Of a DNA stretch of 64,000 nt, positions 31,100 through 41,200 are shown piece by piece. The number at the start of each line of letters is the position of its first letter. The first letter of the stretch is position 1. The DNA comes from Tetrastigma voinierianum (taxonomy: Eukaryota; Streptophyta; Magnoliopsida; Vitales; Vitaceae). The stretch is from positions 430,990 through 494,989 of the forward strand of contig JAEQBH010006371.1 of assembly GCA_016808115.1 (NCBI GenBank). The letters run 5' to 3'. A program made the position numbers and the translations under genes. Below the pieces are notes generated by a model that saw only the letters and a program-made list of their open reading frames with translations, ran no database searches and was not told the DNA's origin.

Positions 31100-32500
31100 A
31101 ATTTGATCGCGAAGATTATTTAGAGAGATGGATGCCCCAACGGAATATACCAGGAACTCAGTACATTTACCCGAAGAAGAGCGTCGCATCGGCTTGTCGT
31201 CGGGTCCTTCGCAAACAAAAGTGATCCAGAATGGTTCAGCTGTCTTAATGAAAGCACTTTACTATGGCCAAGGTCCGCCATCTACGTCAGGAACTGGCTC
31301 GCTGTTCTTTCCCCCGCGGTTATGATGACATATTCGCCTCCGCTTACTTCCGGCCGCCAATTGATAATCAGATTCATCACCTGACAGCTACAAACTGCTC
31401 TTCTTCGTTAATCTTCGAGTAGGTATATACGAATCAATCGAAGTGGTTTGAGCTTGTCAGAGGTCGGGCAATGAGCACCTTCATAAGTTTCGCGATATGG
31501 TCGCGTATCCCCAGCTGGCGAGTGTCCCGCATTCACCGCGATGAGAAATTTCGGCTTACAAGAGTAATCCCACCTGATCTCGTCTTCATCAACTCCAGCC
31601 GTGTGGACATTGTCGTGTATGATGATATTGTTATTCACTGAGAGGACTCTGGCGCAATTGATCCCAAGTCCTTCTTCTGCCAAAAACGCCATACAGCGAC
31701 TGGGAGATTTAGATATTTCTTCCGGTGTTAAAGTATTTGATAAACACAAACCCTTCCGATTCAAGAATATGAAGTCGATTTATCGTCTCCAGACCGAAAA
31801 CGGTTGTCACAAGTCTCCGCGGTTCCGTGGTCGGACACTCTGACTGGAGAAACAGTTGTCGGTTATCCTGGCAGATATTGACGTCAGAAGTCAATCATTC
31901 CTTTACAAACAACCCTTGATTATCACACATCTACCAAGAACAGGCAACACATTGTCTCCCATCATCACTAATCATGTACCCAGAGAACATATCTCACATG
32001 GTCACTTAGTGGTTCCTGACTGTGGTGCATCTTACATATAAATCACAACACTGTAGGGTCAACGCTCACAGATGTTGATCTGGTGGTCATAACATACAGA
32101 TCCATCCAGCTGTCACGTTGTCTAATGAATCCAATCCCATAGATACAGCTGTATGGTTAGCTCCGTCATACAAAGAGGCCCAATGAGGAGTAATTTATCA
32201 ATACTCAAAGAATCTGCGGCCTCTCACCAACTCATGAAGTCAAGATACGATCATATCCATAGCACTCCTGGTGTGATAACCCAGGCTTCCATCATTTATT
32301 ACCCAACTGATCTCAATGAACTAACCGGCTATGATTGAGAAGATTCTAATTCATCATCATTCCCAGAACACAACCTACTTTATTCTCTATAAAGATATAA
32401 CATGCAGATAAATCAAAAGATACTCTTCACAATGCTCATGCACCTGTTGAATATTATAAATGCTTTAAGTAATGACGACATTCCATGCTCCAATCTGAGA
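31100..32500 (+). pseudogene. Copia R reverse transcriptase and RNase H remnants
   Basis: It is fragmentary. A CLNESTLLW-like piece (31240), VYDDIVIH (near 31616, for YVDDIVIT) and a T-rich, stop-laden tail lead to the 3' LTR. I can assign it only by order and by the catalytic-like box. Confidence 0.5.
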
Positions 32501-32501
32501 G

Positions 32502-32715
32502 TGTTAACATATAGAGTTAATCAGTTGAGGAAAACTAACTATAGTTGTAAACTAGTTAGAATCCCACTACAGATATGATAGAGTTTGTAATTTGTTAGAA
32601 TTAACATTTAGTTGTAATGGATTAGAAATATATCAATGTCCCTTCATTCATGCACACACAATCAAATGGAAAAAAATGATATAACTCTTTTCTTCCAATT
32701 TCCTCGTTGCTTTCA
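32502..32715 (+). repeat. 3' LTR of Copia R
   Basis: TGTTAACATATAGAGTT opens it. It includes taactatagttgtaaactagttag, 'tttgtaatttgttag' and the CATGCACACACAATCAAATGG block matching the 5' LTR, and ends near tttca. It diverges from the 5' copy by many indels. Confidence 0.75.
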
Positions 32716-32799
32716 AGGAATATAACTGTATTTAAAAGGTATTAATCATGAACATGTACACAAAAAGTAAGAGTATGGTATTAAAGAGATATGTTAATC

Positions 32800-33340
32800 C
32801 AATCTTTAGCCATGGTTTGAGATCCATTAGCTAAAGTAATCATGAGTAAAGGTGATGTGATAGTAAGGGAAGAAAAAAGATCCTTATTACAATAAATATG
32901 GTCAGAGGCTCCAGAATCAAGAATTCAAGGTCCAGATGAATGTAAAAGGCAATCAGAGGCATTACCAGTCTAGGCAATAGAAGAAATGGATGCAGATTTG
33001 GCTGCCTTAGTGAGGTGGAGGTACTCCTTAAACTCAGCTGCATGTAAGAATAATTCTGTGAGGTGTGGATGGCTCCTCGCCCATGGGGAGATGGAGAGAA
33101 ATCACTATAAAATTTGACTGACCAAGAAACCAATACTTCCGTATAACAAACAACTCCCAAGGGCCTCGAATGTCATGCAGGCCGGAAAACACAAAGGAGA
33201 AGATTCAGCGATAGATTCCTAAAAAGCCTCCCATGGAGATGAAAATAAGAACAAATGGCATTTTCCTAAGACTAATGTGATGGTACTACAAGATAGTGGA
33301 GAGAGATTCGCCAAGTAATGGCAGTCTCCTTTCCAAATGA
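32800..33340 (-). pseudogene. Minus-strand Copia protease/gag fragment
   Basis: It carries the same segment as in Copia A (3.76-4.06 kb) and B (20.99-21.29 kb): minus-strand ILDSGASDH-type box near 32915 and a CNKDLFSSL-like continuation, then TLANGS near 32835. It is a third, isolated copy of this minus Copia lineage, without LTRs. Confidence 0.65.
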
Positions 33341-34030
33341 ACCATCTTCTACGACCTTCTCCGACGCCTAGAGCCTTCCTCTGCCTTCCGATCTTCTTCG
33401 TCTGACCTTCCGTTGACCCATATGCTCCAGTTTGAGGAATGCTGAGAATCATAGGATGGCCTAGATATTCTCTCTGTTTATCTCCCACCTTTTTTTGTAA
33501 TGCTATCCTCCTTTACACTTTATTTTGTTTCCTCTTTGTTCCATTATTTTATGATATATAGGTCTTGAGCAAACATACAGCTATGTAACAGACTCACTGC
33601 AAAAAGCAAAGAAAGCAGATTTCCTCTGCCTTCCTGTTTATAAAGTGCACTGTAGCTCATGATTTAGCCTGAGTGTAATATACTCCTCCCAATCTGATCT
33701 TCCAGATCAGATCTCTCCTCCGTCTGATCTTCTCTACCAATCCTCCTCCTCCCATTCTTGAATCTCTCCCGCTTAAGCATGATAAAATGCTTTTTGGTGT
33801 ATATGACCTCATATGTCTTCAATCATTTAGCGTTTATAAATCTACGAAGATATATTTTCAGTCACTCTCTTTCTATATTATTTTCCTTCCTTTGTATTTT
33901 ATTCGCTTCCCTTTTGCGGTCTTCCTAACCTATATAAATAGGTAGAACCTGTACTGTATTTTACTCACTCATCCATTCAATAAAGAAAAGTATTCTTTTC
34001 TCTTTTCAATAATCAATCTTCGTTGGTGAC
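33340..34030 (+). mobile_element. Degraded TRIM (family 1)
   Basis: Partial internal sequence (accttctccgacgcc) with 'catatgctccag' leads to an LTR from 33440 (TGCTGAGAATCATAGGATGG, ending about 33640). Then follow about 190 bp of TCTGATCTTC-rich internal sequence and a second LTR of about 33828-34008 (cctatataaataggt, attcaataaagaaaagtatt). It resembles the array at 27.26 kb. The second LTR is again followed by primer-site-like sequence. Confidence 0.65.
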
Positions 34031-35370
34031 TAGGATGGTCCTTCTCATGGATCAACGTTAGAAATCCCTCAACACGTTAGGTTTGACCTAGCCACCAGTC
34101 AAACTCAATCTCAACGTGTTATGGACAATCATTTGCATATATATAGAACCCTACCATATAACTAAGTCAACAAAATTTCAAAATGGTCATGAACTCATAG
34201 GACTTTATTATGTTGAACAGGATTGATTCCTAGATGGCTCATTTTGAGCACTACAGACTATTTATCTGTATAGTTTTAATCGTGAAATTCCATGTTTTGG
34301 TCTCTCGCCACTAACTCAAGATCCAAGCATTAGCCAGGTTCTTCTCTCCTTATCCACTAGAGAATTGCGAGGCCTATTTGAATTTGGGAAATGCAACTAA
34401 GCCAGATGATCTTAAATGTCAAACACATGAGACAAATGGTGAATACAATCATATATTATGAATATATAAATTGTTATGACAAGAGTTCAACCCTATTATG
34501 GAGATTCGAATGGAGAAGTGATGCTGAGAAGTCCGAGGAGATACAGAAAAAAAAAAAACAATTCTTTGAACTTCTAGTTGATTTTAAATCATATTAGATC
34601 AAGCACATGGGCAAGTTCTCAATAAATAATCTATGCCACAACTTAGAGAGGTATATATGCCTTTGTTAGAAGGGACAAAATTGGAAGAAGGGCAATGACA
34701 AACATAAATAAATATTAGGAATTTAATCTTGATTTTTTACTCGCTCATGTACTCAGCTGTGAATGCAGACAGAAAAATGCAAGAACAGGAATGAAAAGGA
34801 GAGCTTGTGTCGTATTTCCATGAGTTGAGACAAAAAAGAACACTCATTGAAAACTATGTGATGAGAAAAAGACCACTCATTGAAAACTATGTGGCAAGCC
34901 ACAAAATTGGAGGAAAGGTGACAAGTTTGTTGGACAAAATAGTAGATGCTTGCAAACAACAGAGAAAATGTTCAAAATAGTTTAGTCTATGTTTGGTAAC
35001 TATTTCTTAGATTTTTTTGCTAGTTAGAATTACCTCTCTTGTAAGCGTTTGATTAAAATGTCACAAAAAGAGAGAATATCTAAATTATCATGTTGCCATG
35101 ACAAAGCATAAGATGGTCCAAAGTGATCACTATACATTATTGAAAGAAAGAACTAAGAAGATTTATCAAAGTCAATGCAAGAAATTATATCAAATGATCG
35201 ACGAAAATCCATTGACAAATAAGGCTGAATCTTTCCACAAAAAATAAAAATAGAAACAAAAAAAATTTTCAACCATATTAAAGTCCTAGGAGCAATCAAA
35301 ATAATAAAAAGATCAAATCAGTGCTAACCATAATTAGGGCTAAACAATTGATTCTGGCTGAATGAAATTT
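34030..35370. other. Intron sequence, unassigned
   Basis: It is AT-rich. A near-perfect short direct repeat of 'cactcattgaaaactatgtg' occurs at about 34841-34861 and 34876-34896. A frame at 34391-34597 has no recognisable domain. No exon seen. Confidence 0.4.
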
Positions 35371-35375
35371 TTTAC

Positions 35376-35629
35376 CTCAACTTTCTCAGAACCCAATAGT
35401 TGTGTCTTCACACTTCCAGACCAATAACAACCATCAGCCCACCAATCCACCTTGTCTCCAATCTTCCAGGCAGATCACACGACTAAAACAGTCACTTCTG
35501 TGATCATGTTGGCATCTGGCTTTGGCTTACATTATGATATGGCGTAGACGAACATCAATTGCCTCTTTTTCTCCTTTGACTTGCTCTTAGTAATTGGGGG
35601 CTTTTGATATAACTTTGTCCAATTTAATT
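35376..35629 (-). CDS. Agenet protein, exon with end of first and start of second Agenet repeat
   Basis: The acceptor ATGCAG precedes AATTAAATTGG. The reading goes LNWTKLYQKPPITKSKSKEK, KKRQLM, then after a frame slip QSQMP and TEVTVLVV, then after a TGA the clear second Agenet start WKIGDKVDWWADGCYWSG and LLGSEKVE, ending at GAG/GTAAAAAA. The last codon is complete (phase 0), agreeing with the phase-0 start of the next exon 26 kb away. Two frame interruptions (near 35535 and at the TGA around 35475) break the reading. They could be real mutations or single-base errors. An alternative is that an intron lies between the two halves. Confidence 0.72.
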
Positions 35630-35722
35630 CTGCATTTATGTGTTAAAAAAGAAATGTACACATTAAGAAATCTTAAAATGGCAGTATTTAACATAAATAG
35701 AATGGGGAGTATAGTACTCACC

Positions 35723-35735
35723 CATCCAAGTAGTC
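35723..35735 (-). CDS. Agenet protein, 13-base microexon
   Basis: A strong acceptor (TTTTTTCTTCCTTTATTGTGCCAG) precedes GACTACTTGGATG and a GTGAGT donor. Joined to the next exon it reads DYLDELNWTKLYQK, matching the family's Y/F-D-x-x-D-E-x-x-x-W-T-K-L-Y pattern. As printed there is one G too many (GATGGGTGAGT), so either the exon is 14 bases and out of frame or a homopolymer G is an error. The match of both flanks to the family supports the call. Confidence 0.55.
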
Positions 35736-35739
35736 CTGG

Positions 35740-36600
35740 CACAATAAAGGAAGAAAAAACCAACTACCTTTTATACTAATCAAGTATTTGAAAGGAAAAA
35801 TACATATGTCATTTGATATACTTCTTTCCTATTTCTAAAAAAAAGTAAATGATAGTAACCTTATGAGACAGTGTGAACTTAAGATCTTAGCTTAAAAAGA
35901 TAACAATTTTTATGTCATTTATAAAATGAGATGTTAAAAAATTTACCCATGCTCAACCTTTTGTAACCTTTTAAAGTAGCCTTTTTGTAAAAGCTTACCA
36001 TATTTTATATGCTAATATTATTACTAATTTCTATTTTAAAATGGGCAAGAAGGGTATCCAAACAAGCATTAAAAAGCTTCACTTTTGCTCTGAACCATAA
36101 TTTTCTTAGGTGCTACAAGACAGACTTTTAACCATTCAATCCAAAATCACAACTAGATGGCAGCAGAATTTGATAAAATAAAATTTTTAGCAACATGATA
36201 TCAACTGACAACTAGTACAAGCAGATCCACAAGATAACCCAATAGGATTTTACAATTGTCACATAAGTATAACTAGCAGTATGGATTCATCAATGGTACA
36301 ACAGCTTAGGAGAAGACAAAACATATATATGATTTATTTATCAGAATCAATATATTCTGATATATATTAATATAATCTTTTCAAGTTGATCTCTTTATCG
36401 ATGAAGAACATCAAAATGGAGTCTAAACCCAGTTAGCAGACTATCTCCAAACTAAATATCAGTTAATGAAAAACATATGATAAAGAAACAATTAACAATC
36501 CTCAACTATTAAAATTAGAGAAATGTTGTGGATCTTCATTACAAACAAAAATCAATGATTGATGCGAGCTAGATAGGGCCAAGGGGGAGCATTAGCCCCC
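35740..36600. other. Intron sequence, AT-rich
   Basis: There are no recognisable exons or transposon proteins. The start of the Agenet protein predicts an exon encoding the middle of the first Agenet repeat between here and 37.7 kb. I did not find it. Confidence 0.4.
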
Positions 36601-36611
36601 CTGAAATTTTG

Positions 36612-36700
36612 GTGGTGGTGGGGGAACTGCTTATAGTGGGAGTTGAACTCCTGACCTTCAGTTTGGAGACAAGTTGCCTAACCATTGTACCCCAATGCCC
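36612..36700 (-). repeat. tRNA-like relic (possible SINE head or tRNA pseudogene)
   Basis: Minus-strand GTACAATGGTTAGGCAACTTG resembles the D-arm/box A region. About 30 bases on, GGAGTTCAACTCC resembles box B with its stem. No clean cloverleaf with a normal anticodon stem can be drawn. The plus-strand flank 'gccccccctgaaatttt' type sequence is common in plant dispersed repeats. Confidence 0.35.
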
Positions 36701-37214
36701 ACAACTCCCACCCCCCTCCCCGATTTATTTTATGGCTCACACTGGACACATGTCACTAGGTTCTAAAGACAGGGCACATAGCATTGAACTTCATGGCCAA
36801 CAAAGCAGGTGTAATCCAGATCTATTTTGAAGCCCAGTAAAGCAATGAGAACATGAAATGTGAATTGGGTTGATATAAACAGTCTTAGAGAAGACTCAAA
36901 TGATGGAGGCAGCAGCATATAAGAGAAAGAGAGCAGTTGAAAAGCAATAAACCCAATATGTACTCAATCAATAAGCCCAGATTCGATGTTGATCAGAGTG
37001 GAGGAAAGTGGTTTAACCGAGGCTTGGCTGTCACTAGGAAATAGACTGACTGTCTCTTTGCCAATTTTCAGATTACACAATTTTGTTCTCAAAGCCTCTC
37101 CAGAAATTCTGCAATTAAGGAGGAAAATAAGTTTAGAGAAAAAGCAATCTTTTTTTATTAAAGTGTCAAGTTGATTTCAATCATTTAAGATGTTTATTTA
37201 GTGTTTCAGAATGA
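36701..37214. other. Intron sequence, unassigned
   Basis: Mixed composition. No splice-bounded coding block of the Agenet family was recognised on the minus strand. Confidence 0.4.
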
Positions 37215-37745
37215 ACACTTTCTTATATGGGTCTTCCTTTAGAGGAAATTCAAAGACAGTAGATCAAGTCCAGCTGCTGATAGAATCTTGAGGAGGTTGA
37301 ATGGGTGGAAAAAGACATTTTTGTCTTTAGAGGAGAGAATAACCTTAATTCAATCATGTTTGACTCACATTCATAGCTATTTTCTCTCTCTTTTCCATTC
37401 TAAATTTCAATAGTATCAAAGATTGAAAAACACAAAATGACTTCCTTTAGTCAAGAACTGGGGATGGTAAGAGAGATCACCTCATTTGTTGGGACATGGC
37501 ATGCAAGCAAAAGGGGTTTGGAGGTCTAAGGGTAAGGAAGACTTCTTTGAGAAATACTGCTCTCTTAGGGAAGTAGCTAGAATGGTTCCCTAAGGAAAGT
37601 TCATTCTTTTTAGCAGTAGGTTAATACAGGTGTATTTCACATCAAGGATGGGATGTCTACAGTTCGCAGAATGGATTATAAAGATGTCCTTGGAAAGCTA
37701 TTACAAGTCTTTTCAGGAATTTGTCTCACACAACTATTTTAGATG
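37215..37745 (+). mobile_element. LINE reverse-transcriptase C-terminal fragment
   Basis: In shifting plus-strand frames the sequence reads ILRRLNGWKKTFLSL, then RITLIQSCLTHI, then GGL followed by RNTALLGK, the typical region after the catalytic core of plant L1-like reverse transcriptases. Several stops and frame changes are present. The 5' part of the LINE is missing. Its distal part was carried into the adjacent tandem duplication. Lies in the first coding intron of the Agenet gene, antisense to it. Confidence 0.7.
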
Positions 37746-38228
37746 AGCACAGTATAGATACTCGCACCGGAACCATGCGCTACCTAAAACCTTGAAGAAA
37801 AGATTTAGCTTCAGCTAATTGCCCAACTTTCAAAGGTAAATGGTCATGTTTGTCCATTTACCAGTAAAGGTAAATGGTTCCCCTGCGTGGCAATAAAGAG
37901 GCATCTTTAGAAATACTGCCTTTAGGGAAGTAGCTAGAATGGTTCTCATGAAAGCTCTCATTCTTTTAGCAGTAGGTTAATACAGGTATTTCTAAAACAC
38001 ATCATAATGGATGGGATGTCTACAGTTTCGTTAGATGATTATAAAGATGTCCTTGGAAAGCTATTACACAAGTCTTTCAGGAATTTGTCTCACACAACTA
38101 TTTTGTAGATGAGCACAAAAGAGGATGCACTTGCACTAAACCATATGCAACTACCGAAAACCTTGAAGAAAAGATTTAGCTTCAGCTAATTGCCCAACTT
38201 TCAAAGGTAAATGGTCATGTTTGTCCAT
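37541..38228. repeat. Tandem duplication of about 320 bp (LINE end plus exon)
   Basis: Unit 1 is 37541-37857 and unit 2 is 37901-38228. Both run from 'aaatactgc...ttagggaagtagctagaatgg' through 'gatgtccttggaaagctatta' to the ATG of the Agenet start exon. They differ by many small indels. The 43 bases between them contain a third short echo (ggtaaatggt). The left part of each unit is LINE reverse-transcriptase sequence, the right part is host exon, so the duplication happened after the LINE arrived. Confidence 0.8.
37784..37857 (-). pseudogene. Duplicated, decayed copy of the start-codon exon
   Basis: This repeats the start-codon exon almost base for base from the ATG (37857) to GGTTTT, then diverges at the donor (GGTTTTAGGTAG instead of GGTTTTCGGTAG). 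Because it sits inside the first intron of the gene in transcript order, splicing it in would place a second ATG in the message. It belongs to the 320-bp tandem duplication described separately. Whether it is ever used is unknown. Confidence 0.6.
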
Positions 38229-38241
38229 CTTGACCTCTGAC
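38155..38241 (-). CDS. Agenet protein, start-codon exon
   Basis: The exon begins after the acceptor TTTTGTTTGACAG, has 13 bases of leader, then ATG at 38228, and reads MDKHDH followed by LPLKVGQLAEAKSFLQGF before a GT donor (intron starts GTAGTTGC). This is the usual beginning of plant Agenet proteins, in which a hydrophobic stretch, LAE and a SFL motif lead into the first Agenet fold. The split arginine codon at the border (CG plus one base) fits the family. The ATG was chosen because it is the first in frame and the leader is short. A second, broken copy lies 300 bases downstream. Confidence 0.72.
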
Positions 38242-41200
38242 CTGTCAAACAAAATATATACCACCAGAACATGCAGATTTCTATATTTAGAACTTACTTC
38301 ATAAAACAAGATACTAAAAAGAACAAATAAAAAAATAATTTTAAAAACGGTAGAGAATCAGTTCTTGAAAAACATTCTCCACCCTTCACTCCTTCTTTTT
38401 AATGTAATAGAGAATACTGGGTTAAAAAAACAAAAACATATAAAAATAAAATAAAAAGAGATGAGCTGTCACATCCCACTAGAACAACAAAGCACCACAG
38501 AAAAAAATGAGTAATTGTAGAATCTGTCAAGAATGACAAACTTGAAACTATAATAACAAATAACACTTCCAATCATTTTACAAGAGCATTTTTTTTTTGG
38601 CATGGCTACGATTAATTCACTCCAACATTTTTCGAAACAAAAAAAATCCTTTTATGTTTGAAGATGATAGAAACCACATCACAAACTAACACAACTCAAG
38701 AATAAAATAGTTCCCTTGAGTCACTCAATGATCATGTTTAGTCAAGAAACGCAACTTCACTTCATCGTTATACAGAATCTTTTGGTAAAGATTCAATTTT
38801 TCACAAAGTTAATTATGAATGACTTATTATAAGTCATTAGATGATGAAGAAGCATCGACAACTGACGAGTTCTGGTGGAAGCGGAATAAGTCCTCTTTCA
38901 CTCAAAGTCCCAGCTCTCGCAGCTCTCACGTCATCGGTGAATCAACCCACACGGTAATCCCACCACATAATTTCATAACAACTGTTTCTAACTTGAACAA
39001 TCATTGAGAGCATAACTTTCACTATACCATTTCCAACCTTTCAATATAGTACAATCACCTTCCGCAGCGATTCCACTCTCATCTTTGTATAAAGCCGCGA
39101 TCGGCGTCCATCAAAAGACAAAGAACCGCGATATATGTTGACATCAAAATCGAGAAACGAATTCCGCTGAGTCCGGAAGTCAGTCATCGCACTGGCGAAT
39201 GGCAGGCGCAGACCCCACTTGCCGGCAAAAACTCTTCTTCGCTGAACTTCCATACTAGCTCCTTCCTGTCATCTTCCATAGATCTCTCCCATGACCTCCC
39301 GCACCTTTCTCTAAGATCTTCCTTCCGACATCTTCCACAAATTCTTCCAATATCTTCTTCCACAATCTTCTTCCATGAATCTTCTCCAAGAACTTCATGT
39401 CTTTTCCAATCATCCTTTCAAGAATCTGTTAGTAATTCTTTCGATCATAACAACCTTGTTTATGTCTACGTTTCCTACCCCATTATCAACTTGTTATAAG
39501 TTAATTTAATACTTCTTTCTCAATCATCTCAATCGTCAACTGATTATACGATAATCACAAAACTGATATATTAATTCATACTATATAACCTGATTTAACT
39601 GATATAAACAAATTTTTTTAGAATATATTATGATTAGCTTCCAATCCACAGAACCTCTTCCTTTCTTATTCCACTTCAAACCCATTCGTCTCATTTTTCG
39701 CCCAACACTAACATACACTTCACTTTATCAATGAAAATCAAAGAGTTATTTTTCTACGAATTCAACAAAGAAGATGTCAGCGAGTCGTGGCCTTGACGAA
39801 ACTTTCTTCGTTAACCGGTTTTCAAACAAATATCCCAGATATAATAAGAGCATCCGACACCTTCCTTGAAACTCAATCCCCAAGTCGTTAAACCATGAAG
39901 GAATATCTCGCCATACCAAAGAATTGAAACAGTGGAGTTCACAACACTCGGTTCACCACAACAGTCATGACACGCGAAATGTTTCGCGATCGGCGCTAAA
40001 GCCTCCTTCAGCCCCGAAGCGCGCCGCCTCAGCGCTTCTTTATGTCCAAGATCCTGATATTTTATATTATATATTTTCTCTCAAACATATAAACAGGCAC
40101 AGTGGTCATCAAATAACATCCACACCTCCCAATCAACCCAACAAACAGCAGCAAAGGTTCTTTGAATGTCAAAGAGCTTCCATTTCTAGATAATCTTACT
40201 ACAAATTCATTAGTCAACGCTATCAGTCTTCCAGCTCATTATCTCCATGTTTGATATTTGAATCAGATGGTCAGTGGCTCACTTTCGTTGTTCATCATAA
40301 CAATTTATGTTTGAGGTATTTATTTGAAATGCAATCTCAACCCAACTCCAATGATTTTGGTTTTCTTAAACAAAACCACATCGCCTGGTCGTCGTCGTTC
40401 CTTTTTTTAATTCAAGAACCAATCAAAACAGATCGTTTAATTCATTCGGACCTAAAATGTCATTTTGACCCACCTAGAACAAAACTGCTGCTTAAAGTCA
40501 AGTGATCAACCATAACAAAACTATTGAGTCATCCACTCAAACTATTATCTGTTTTGTCCCTCCGTCAAAACATGTCATGCTTGAGCAAACTCCATTTCAT
40601 TGACAGAATAGTAAGTCAAGAAGGGTAAGAATAGCAAAGAATAGAAGAAGGTACAGTTAAATACAAGTAAATAAAGAAGAAGAAGAGAATAAAGAAAGAT
40701 GAAGAAGATTATGAAATAACAAGATGGAAGAATATACAGCGTTGAAGAGAGTGATGTTGAGTTCCAAATATGTCCTGACTGAAATGGTCGGCGATAGGCT
40801 CAGACTAAAGCCTCCCAACTCAAGAAAGCTGTCTCGCCTCAATGCTGTCTTTGTCCAGTGGTCGCCCGCTGCTGAGTACTAAACCCCACATCATACTATC
40901 TTGCCTGCCTCTGCCAATGCCTTAATAATCATAACGTGTTAACATATTATTCATGTTATTTCTTAGTTTTTGGCACAACATATCAATTTTTTTTTTTTTT
41001 TTTTTGACAAGAGAAAGAAAAATAAAGAAAGGCGCCAAAGTAGCACTTGCACCACAAAGTTATTTATGGGCCTCTAATAAAACCCAGATAATTAAAGGAG
41101 CACCCACTGTTAATTGATCTCCCCATCTTTCGTACTCCAACAGGTCAACAATCTTCCACTGAGTCTCAAGAAAGAAATGATACCCCCGTGATAATGATAA

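Larger units (their letters stand above)
27972..32715 (+). mobile_element. Copia R, degraded element of about 4.7 kb
   Basis: It has LTRs at both ends, a primer site TGGTATCAAAGCCTAGGG (28173), a gag leader with GC-rich 5' UTR, gag from ATG 28594 (SDLRGEETDTVSSSG), an intact CCHC knuckle, a ruined protease, an integrase block, an RT relic with VYDDIVIH near 31616 and RNase H remnants. The order is gag-PR-IN-RT-RH, which defines Copia. No frame is intact. The flanks gatag and aggaa do not match, so no TSD is claimed. Confidence 0.8.
9046..35375 (-). other. 26.3-kb transposon-filled intron of the Agenet gene
   Basis: It is bounded by the GAG/GTAAAA donor at 35375 and the TTTTTCTAG/ATTGAG acceptor at 9046. 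The two exons join in phase 0 inside one Agenet fold (LLGSEKVE to IELLPPP). Contents in order from low coordinate: LINE with nested Gypsy LTR, Copia fragments in both orientations, hAT-like miniature element, minisatellite, TRIM arrays, a 4.7-kb Copia and a further TRIM. Long transposon-filled introns are known in several woody plants. That the RNA is still spliced across is inferred. Confidence 0.65.

Noticed and set aside
36030..36115. Minus-strand LWFRAKVK reading, resembling the AWFRCKVK of the first Agenet repeat
   Set aside because: The following residues do not match the family, the acceptor does not line up and the sequence continues into AT-rich non-coding DNA. Treated as chance.
36612..36700. 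Functional tRNA gene
   Set aside because: Box-like motifs are present but no proper cloverleaf or acceptor pairing; kept only as a relic.
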